A stretch of DNA of 64,000 bases from Lacunisphaera limnophila (GTDB taxonomy: Bacteria; Verrucomicrobiota; Verrucomicrobiia; Opitutales; Opitutaceae). Shown here one piece after another: positions 60,664 through 64,000 of this stretch. A model generated the notes under the pieces. It saw nothing but the letters and a program-made list of their open reading frames with translations. It made no database searches and was not told the DNA's origin. Made by a program: the position numbers and the translations under genes. The stretch spans positions 4,045,501 to 4,109,500 of the forward strand of contig NZ_CP016094.1 of NCBI RefSeq assembly GCF_001746835.1, read 5' to 3'. Within the stretch, counting starts at the first letter, position 1; every line of letters begins with the position of its first letter.

Positions 60664-61886
60664 CGGCAGGATTCCTTCAGCCATAAAAGGGAGGCCGTGG
60701 CCATCGCGAGTCCCCCACCCAACCGGGCGGCATAGATCGCCTGCGTCCACGGGGCGCGGTCAAACAGGTCGCCGGCGGCGGCACTCTCAACCCAGCCGAG
60801 CCCGAGCAGCAGCGCGACCTGCACGACGCACCCGGCCTGCCAGAGCCAGAAAGCGCGGCGCTGGCCGAACCCGCCGCCCAGCGTGTGCAGGATCGCCCCG
60901 TTCACGCTCGTCACCAGCCCCGCCATCGCGAGGTGGGCGTGCGCCACGAGGCCGTTGGTGAATTTCAAACGCTCGGACCAGCCGGGCAGAAAGGTCAGCC
61001 AGCCGGTAAGCACAAGCAGCAGCCACCATGCCCCGGCGGCGCCCAGCCACGGCCGGACGCCGGCGGGCCAATCGAACTTCGCGCCATAGCCGATAAGCAG
61101 CGGCACCCAGGCCAGCAGCAGCCCGAGGCCGATGATCTGGCCGGCGGAGTGATGCGAGACAGACCCGTGCTCCATGCCGGCAAACATGCCCCAGGACGCC
61201 GCCAGTGCCACCCAGAACCAGCGGGCGGAGGTTTCCCGCCGGCGCTGCAGCATCATCGGCAGCAGGCCGAACAATGTCACGATGCCCAGCGTGGAGCCCA
61301 GCAAGGCCGCCCCGGTGGCGCCGCCGCTGTCCGGGTTCACCGCCGGATAATTGTCCCGGCCACTGGCGAGATACAACACCGCCGGGACGGCGACCAAGGC
61401 CAGCAGCATGCCGGCGCGGAGCCCGAGCCCGACCCGGTCAAGTTCGTCGCGGCGCCACCACGTGTGCGCGGCCAACACCGTCCAGAGGCCGATCATGGCC
61501 AAGGGCAACAGGCCACGCGCCGCGCCGTGCCAGTCGAGGAACAACTTGCCGCTGGACTCGCCGGCGAGCCAACTGAGGCCGCCGAGCGCCAGCGCCCCGG
61601 ACCAGGCCGCCAGAACGACGCGTCCATGCCACCGCACGTGCGGGTGCCGCCCGTCGAGACACCAGTGCAGCAGCACGGCCACCAGCGGGAGGGAACACCA
61701 GCCATAGAGCTGCCAGTTGAGGTGCAAGGGGACCCAGCGGCCATAGGTCAGGGGCGCAGCCAGGTCGCCGAGCCCCGGCCACAGCAGCACCACCGCAAGC
61801 CACAGCCCCACGGCGTTGGCGGCGGCCAGCCAGAACAGGCTGTGCCGGACGGCACTGCGGATCACCGCCTTGGAACCGGCGTTCAC
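60660..61886 (-). CDS. cbb3 oxidase subunit I-like membrane protein, probably without a copper site
   Basis: 408 residues from GTG 61886, which overlaps the ATPase stop as GTGA. About 11-12 helices. Similarity to CcoN: helix with H55 in VPLHLNWQLYGWCSLPL (low-spin heme ligand position) and H316/H318 in LVAHAHLAMAGLVTSVNGAI (the paired axial ligands). The copper-binding HH of helix VII is not where expected. Only H240, H245 and H246 (MEHGSVSHHSAGQ) are possible substitutes. It may carry heme but not reduce oxygen. A paired CcoO-like domain is encoded two genes later. Confidence 0.7.
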   Translation of the reverse strand: MNAGSKAVIRSAVRHSLFWLAAANAVGLWLAVVLLWPGLGDLAAPLTYGRWVPLHLNWQLYGWCSLPLVAVLLHWCLDGRHPHVRWHGRVVLAAWSGALALGGLSWLAGESSGKLFLDWHGAARGLLPLAMIGLWTVLAAHTWWRRDELDRVGLGLRAGMLLALVAVPAVLYLASGRDNYPAVNPDSGGATGAALLGSTLGIVTLFGLLPMMLQRRRETSARWFWVALAASWGMFAGMEHGSVSHHSAGQIIGLGLLLAWVPLLIGYGAKFDWPAGVRPWLGAAGAWWLLLVLTGWLTFLPGWSERLKFTNGLVAHAHLAMAGLVTSVNGAILHTLGGGFGQRRAFWLWQAGCVVQVALLLGLGWVESAAAGDLFDRAPWTQAIYAARLGGGLAMATASLLWLKESCR

Positions 61887-62557
61887 TCTTCGCTGAGCCG
61901 CCCGTTGCGCATCCGCACGAAGCGGTGGCACTGTTCCGCGAAGCGGCGTTCATGGGTGGCCAGCACGACGGCGATGCCGTCGCGCTCGGCGAGTTCCTTG
62001 ATCAGAGCGAAGACCGATGATCCCGTCTCCTCGTCGAGCGAGCCGGTGGGTTCGTCGGCCAGGAGCAGCCGCGGCGAGTTCATGAGCGCGCGGCAGATGG
62101 CCGTGCGCTGGCGCTCGCCGCCGGAGAGATCCTGGATGCGATGCGTGAGCCGGTGCCCCAAACCGAGCCGCGCCGTGAGTTCGGCGATGCGCGCCTGCCG
62201 CGCGGCCGGGTCCATGCCGGTCGCCAGGGCGGGCACGGCGATGTTCTCCGCCATCGTGAGGTCGGGGATCAGGTTGTGCAGCTGGAAGACAAAGCCGAGG
62301 TGCCGGCGGCGCAGCTCGAGGCGCGCGACCTCATCCCGCGGGTCGAGCCCGCAGACGGCGAGCTCGCCCTGGTCGGGCACGTCGAGGCCGCCGAGAAGGT
62401 GCAGGAGCGTGCTCTTGCCCGAGCCGGACGAGCCCAGCAGGGCGACGAGTTCGCCAGGACGGACCTCCAGGGACACATCCTGCAGCACCTTCAGGCGGCC
62501 GCCATCGTAGCTCTTGTGGAGGTTGCGCGCCAGGACCGGGGAAATCACATCACTCAT
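61883..62557 (-). CDS. ABC transporter ATP-binding protein, LolD/MacB type
   Basis: 224 residues. Walker A GSSGSGKSTLLHLLGG, Q-loop QLHNLIPDLT, signature LSGGERQRTAICRALM, Walker B LLLADEPTGSLD and switch histidine in LATHERR. This subfamily works with FtsX/MacB permeases in lipoprotein release, efflux or mechanotransmission. I chose ATG 62557 (MSDVISPVLARN), which overlaps the permease stop by 8 bases. Confidence 0.92.
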   Translation of the reverse strand: MSDVISPVLARNLHKSYDGGRLKVLQDVSLEVRPGELVALLGSSGSGKSTLLHLLGGLDVPDQGELAVCGLDPRDEVARLELRRRHLGFVFQLHNLIPDLTMAENIAVPALATGMDPAARQARIAELTARLGLGHRLTHRIQDLSGGERQRTAICRALMNSPRLLLADEPTGSLDEETGSSVFALIKELAERDGIAVVLATHERRFAEQCHRFVRMRNGRLSEE

Positions 62558-63662
62558 AACGCAGGGCCTCCGCCGGTTGGATGGTGGAGGCAAAACGGGC
62601 CGGGTAGATGGCGCCGAGGACCGCGGTCGCCAGGGCGGTCACCACGATGCCCACGAGCACCAGCGGCTGGACCGTGGCCTGCACATAACCCTGGAATTGC
62701 GGGACGCGCTCGACGATGGCGAGCAGGCCAAAACCGAGGATGAGGCCGGTGGCGATGCCCAGCGCGGCCACGGCCACGGCCTCGCTGAAGATCAGGGCGG
62801 CCACCTGGGGCCGGGAGAAACCGCAGACGCGCAGCACGGCGATCTCGCGGATGCGGCTGAAGACCGAAAGCAGCATGGTGTTGGCCACACCCAGCCCGCC
62901 GAGGGCGAAAGCGCACAGACCCACGGCCCAGGCCGTGAGGTTCAGGATCTTGAAACTGCTGTAGCCCGAGGAGAACTCGCGGTTTTCGAGCGCCACCACC
63001 CCGGGCAGGGCGGCCTCGACGGCCTGCTTGAACTCCGCGCCTCGCGACTGGTCGCGCAGCTTGACTGCCACGACCGACGCGGCGGTGCCGCGGTGGAAAA
63101 ATTCCTGGGCCGTGGCCAACGGGAGAAAGACGCCGCCATCCTCAAAACCGTTCTCCGTGCGGAAAATGCCGCCAACCCGGAACCGGCTGCGGCCGATCTC
63201 CAGTTCCTGGCCCAGCTTGGCCTGCAGAAATTCCGCCGCCCGCGAGCCGAGGAAGACCTCGCCCTCCGTGCGCCCGAAGGCCTCGCGTGTGCCGGCCAGC
63301 CACTCCGCGCGCGCCAGCCGCGGATCGGCGGCCTCGATGCCAAAGCAGGTGATCACCGGGTGTCCCGCCGCCGTGACAATGCCGAACAACATGGGGTGCG
63401 CCTCGGCCACCTCGGGCCGGGCGCGGACCAGGTCGACCTGCTCCGCGGTCACGGAGCTAAAGAACAGGTCCGAGACATTGCGCTCGAAGACCAGGTAGTG
63501 GCTGTCGGTCGAAAGGATGCGCTGGAACATGCCGATCGCGCCGGTGACAATGGCGAGGATCGTCAGCATCGCGGCCACACCGAAGGCGATGCCGGCGACG
63601 CCGATGGCCGCCCGGAGGCGGTGGCGGCGCAGGTTGATGAAGACCAGGGTCAGGTGGCGCAT
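62550..63662 (-). CDS. ABC transporter permease, MacB/FtsX (type VII) fold
   Basis: 370 residues. An N-terminal helix (LRAAIGVAGIAFGVAAMLTILAI in part), a large periplasmic MacB-PCD-like domain (about 45-240) and three C-terminal helices of the FtsX domain (FALGGLGVANTMLLSVFSR, GIATGLILGFGLLAIV, GIVVTALATAVLGAIYPA). It ends with the usual PAEALRYE. Such systems do not import solutes but move lipids or lipoproteins or transmit force across the membrane. It starts nine bases after the prenyl synthetase stop. Confidence 0.9.
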   Translation of the reverse strand: MRHLTLVFINLRRHRLRAAIGVAGIAFGVAAMLTILAIVTGAIGMFQRILSTDSHYLVFERNVSDLFFSSVTAEQVDLVRARPEVAEAHPMLFGIVTAAGHPVITCFGIEAADPRLARAEWLAGTREAFGRTEGEVFLGSRAAEFLQAKLGQELEIGRSRFRVGGIFRTENGFEDGGVFLPLATAQEFFHRGTAASVVAVKLRDQSRGAEFKQAVEAALPGVVALENREFSSGYSSFKILNLTAWAVGLCAFALGGLGVANTMLLSVFSRIREIAVLRVCGFSRPQVAALIFSEAVAVAALGIATGLILGFGLLAIVERVPQFQGYVQATVQPLVLVGIVVTALATAVLGAIYPARFASTIQPAEALRYE

Positions 63663-63671
63663 GGGCGGGGT

Positions 63672-63998
63672 TCAGGCGGCGCGGGCGCGGTTTTTCTCCA
63701 CCAGCACGCCTTGAAATTGATCGAGGTAATCCCACTGCGCCCCGCACTGCCGCAGGCGTCCCAGGGTACGGGCGATCTGGCGCTCCAGCCGGTCCAGCCG
63801 GCGGCTGGCGGCGACCGGCCCGAGAGCCAGCACCAGATTCGGCCGGACCAGGGCGCGGTCCCGCCCGGTGTCCTTGCCGGTTTCCTGCGGGGTGGCGAGT
63901 ACGTCCTTCATATCGTCACAGGCCTGAAACCATTGTCCCCAGTAAAGGGCGAGCGCTTTTAACAGGCGAAACTCGACCGGGCCCGGCGCCGCGTTCAG
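63672..63998 (-). CDS. Polyprenyl synthetase family protein, C-terminal part (5' end beyond window)
   Basis: Only the last 108 residues are in the window. WGQWFQACDDMKDV carries the second aspartate-rich motif (DDMKD), followed by a GKDTGRD block, as in FQ..DDI.D....GK..G.D of trans-isoprenyl diphosphate synthases. A helical end follows. Expected role: chain elongation of isoprenyl diphosphates. Being the upstream member of an operon with an ABC exporter and heme proteins is unusual. Product length cannot be judged without the first half. Confidence 0.65.
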   Translation of the reverse strand: MNAAPGPVEFRLLKALALYWGQWFQACDDMKDVLATPQETGKDTGRDRALVRPNLVLALGPVAASRRLDRLERQIARTLGRLRQCGAQWDYLDQFQGVLVEKNRARAA

Positions 63999-64000
63999 CG

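Overview
The window looks like chromosomal core DNA from a Gram-negative, high-GC member of the Verrucomicrobiota, most likely Opitutaceae. This is inferred from gene content and protein style, not from a database search. An outer membrane is implied by bamA, skp and lpxD. Secreted xylan-degrading enzymes, two-heme cytochromes and GTAG-headed palindromic repeats fit that group. There are no phage, plasmid, CRISPR or insertion-sequence genes.

Layout. 1-3350: the tail of an unknown gene, then amtB-glnK and a TorF-type porin. Both transcription units carry a sigma-54-like promoter, so this is a nitrogen-responsive locus. 3469-14663 (minus strand): a complete branched-chain amino acid operon, ilvD-ilvB-ilvN-ilvC-(small ORF)-leuA-cimA-leuB-aminotransferase. 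It is preceded by a Val/Ile/Leu-rich leader peptide and a textbook attenuator that had to be read directly from the DNA. 14781-18333 (minus): metX-thrA, homoserine and methionine-branch synthesis. 18679-20808 (plus): proB-proA. 21038-25709 (plus): a YtfQRT/YjfF-type sugar ABC importer, facing a GH51 arabinofuranosidase, a NIPSNAP protein and a GH10 xylanase (25931-30223, minus). Together these suggest arabinoxylan degradation and uptake of released arabinose. 30643-34813: poorly characterised secreted or membrane proteins. 35249-41475 (minus): gltB-gltD glutamate synthase. 41936: tRNA-Pro(CGG). 42256-43794: an MBL-fold protein and pyrE. 43922-55073 (minus): a housekeeping string, rplY / pth-rpsF-ssb-rplI / dnaB-bamA-skp / lpxD-prs / degP, cut by intrinsic terminators. 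55261: tRNA-Asn(GTT). 55441-58432: a CPBP-type protease, and an SSS symporter with a small partner protein. 58458-64000 (minus): a tightly overlapping operon of a polyprenyl synthetase (cut by the window end), a MacB/FtsX-type ABC permease and ATPase, a cbb3-subunit-I-like protein, a small membrane protein, and an unusual fusion of an MFS-like membrane domain to CcoO-like and cytochrome c domains.

Three conserved genes (leuB, metX, skp) are each broken by what looks like one missing base in a G/C run. They otherwise encode intact proteins, so assembly or sequencing error is the simplest explanation.

The most interesting items are the ilv attenuator, the redox/ABC/prenyl operon at the right end, the sigma-54 pairing of a porin with amtB-glnK, and the GTAG repeat family.
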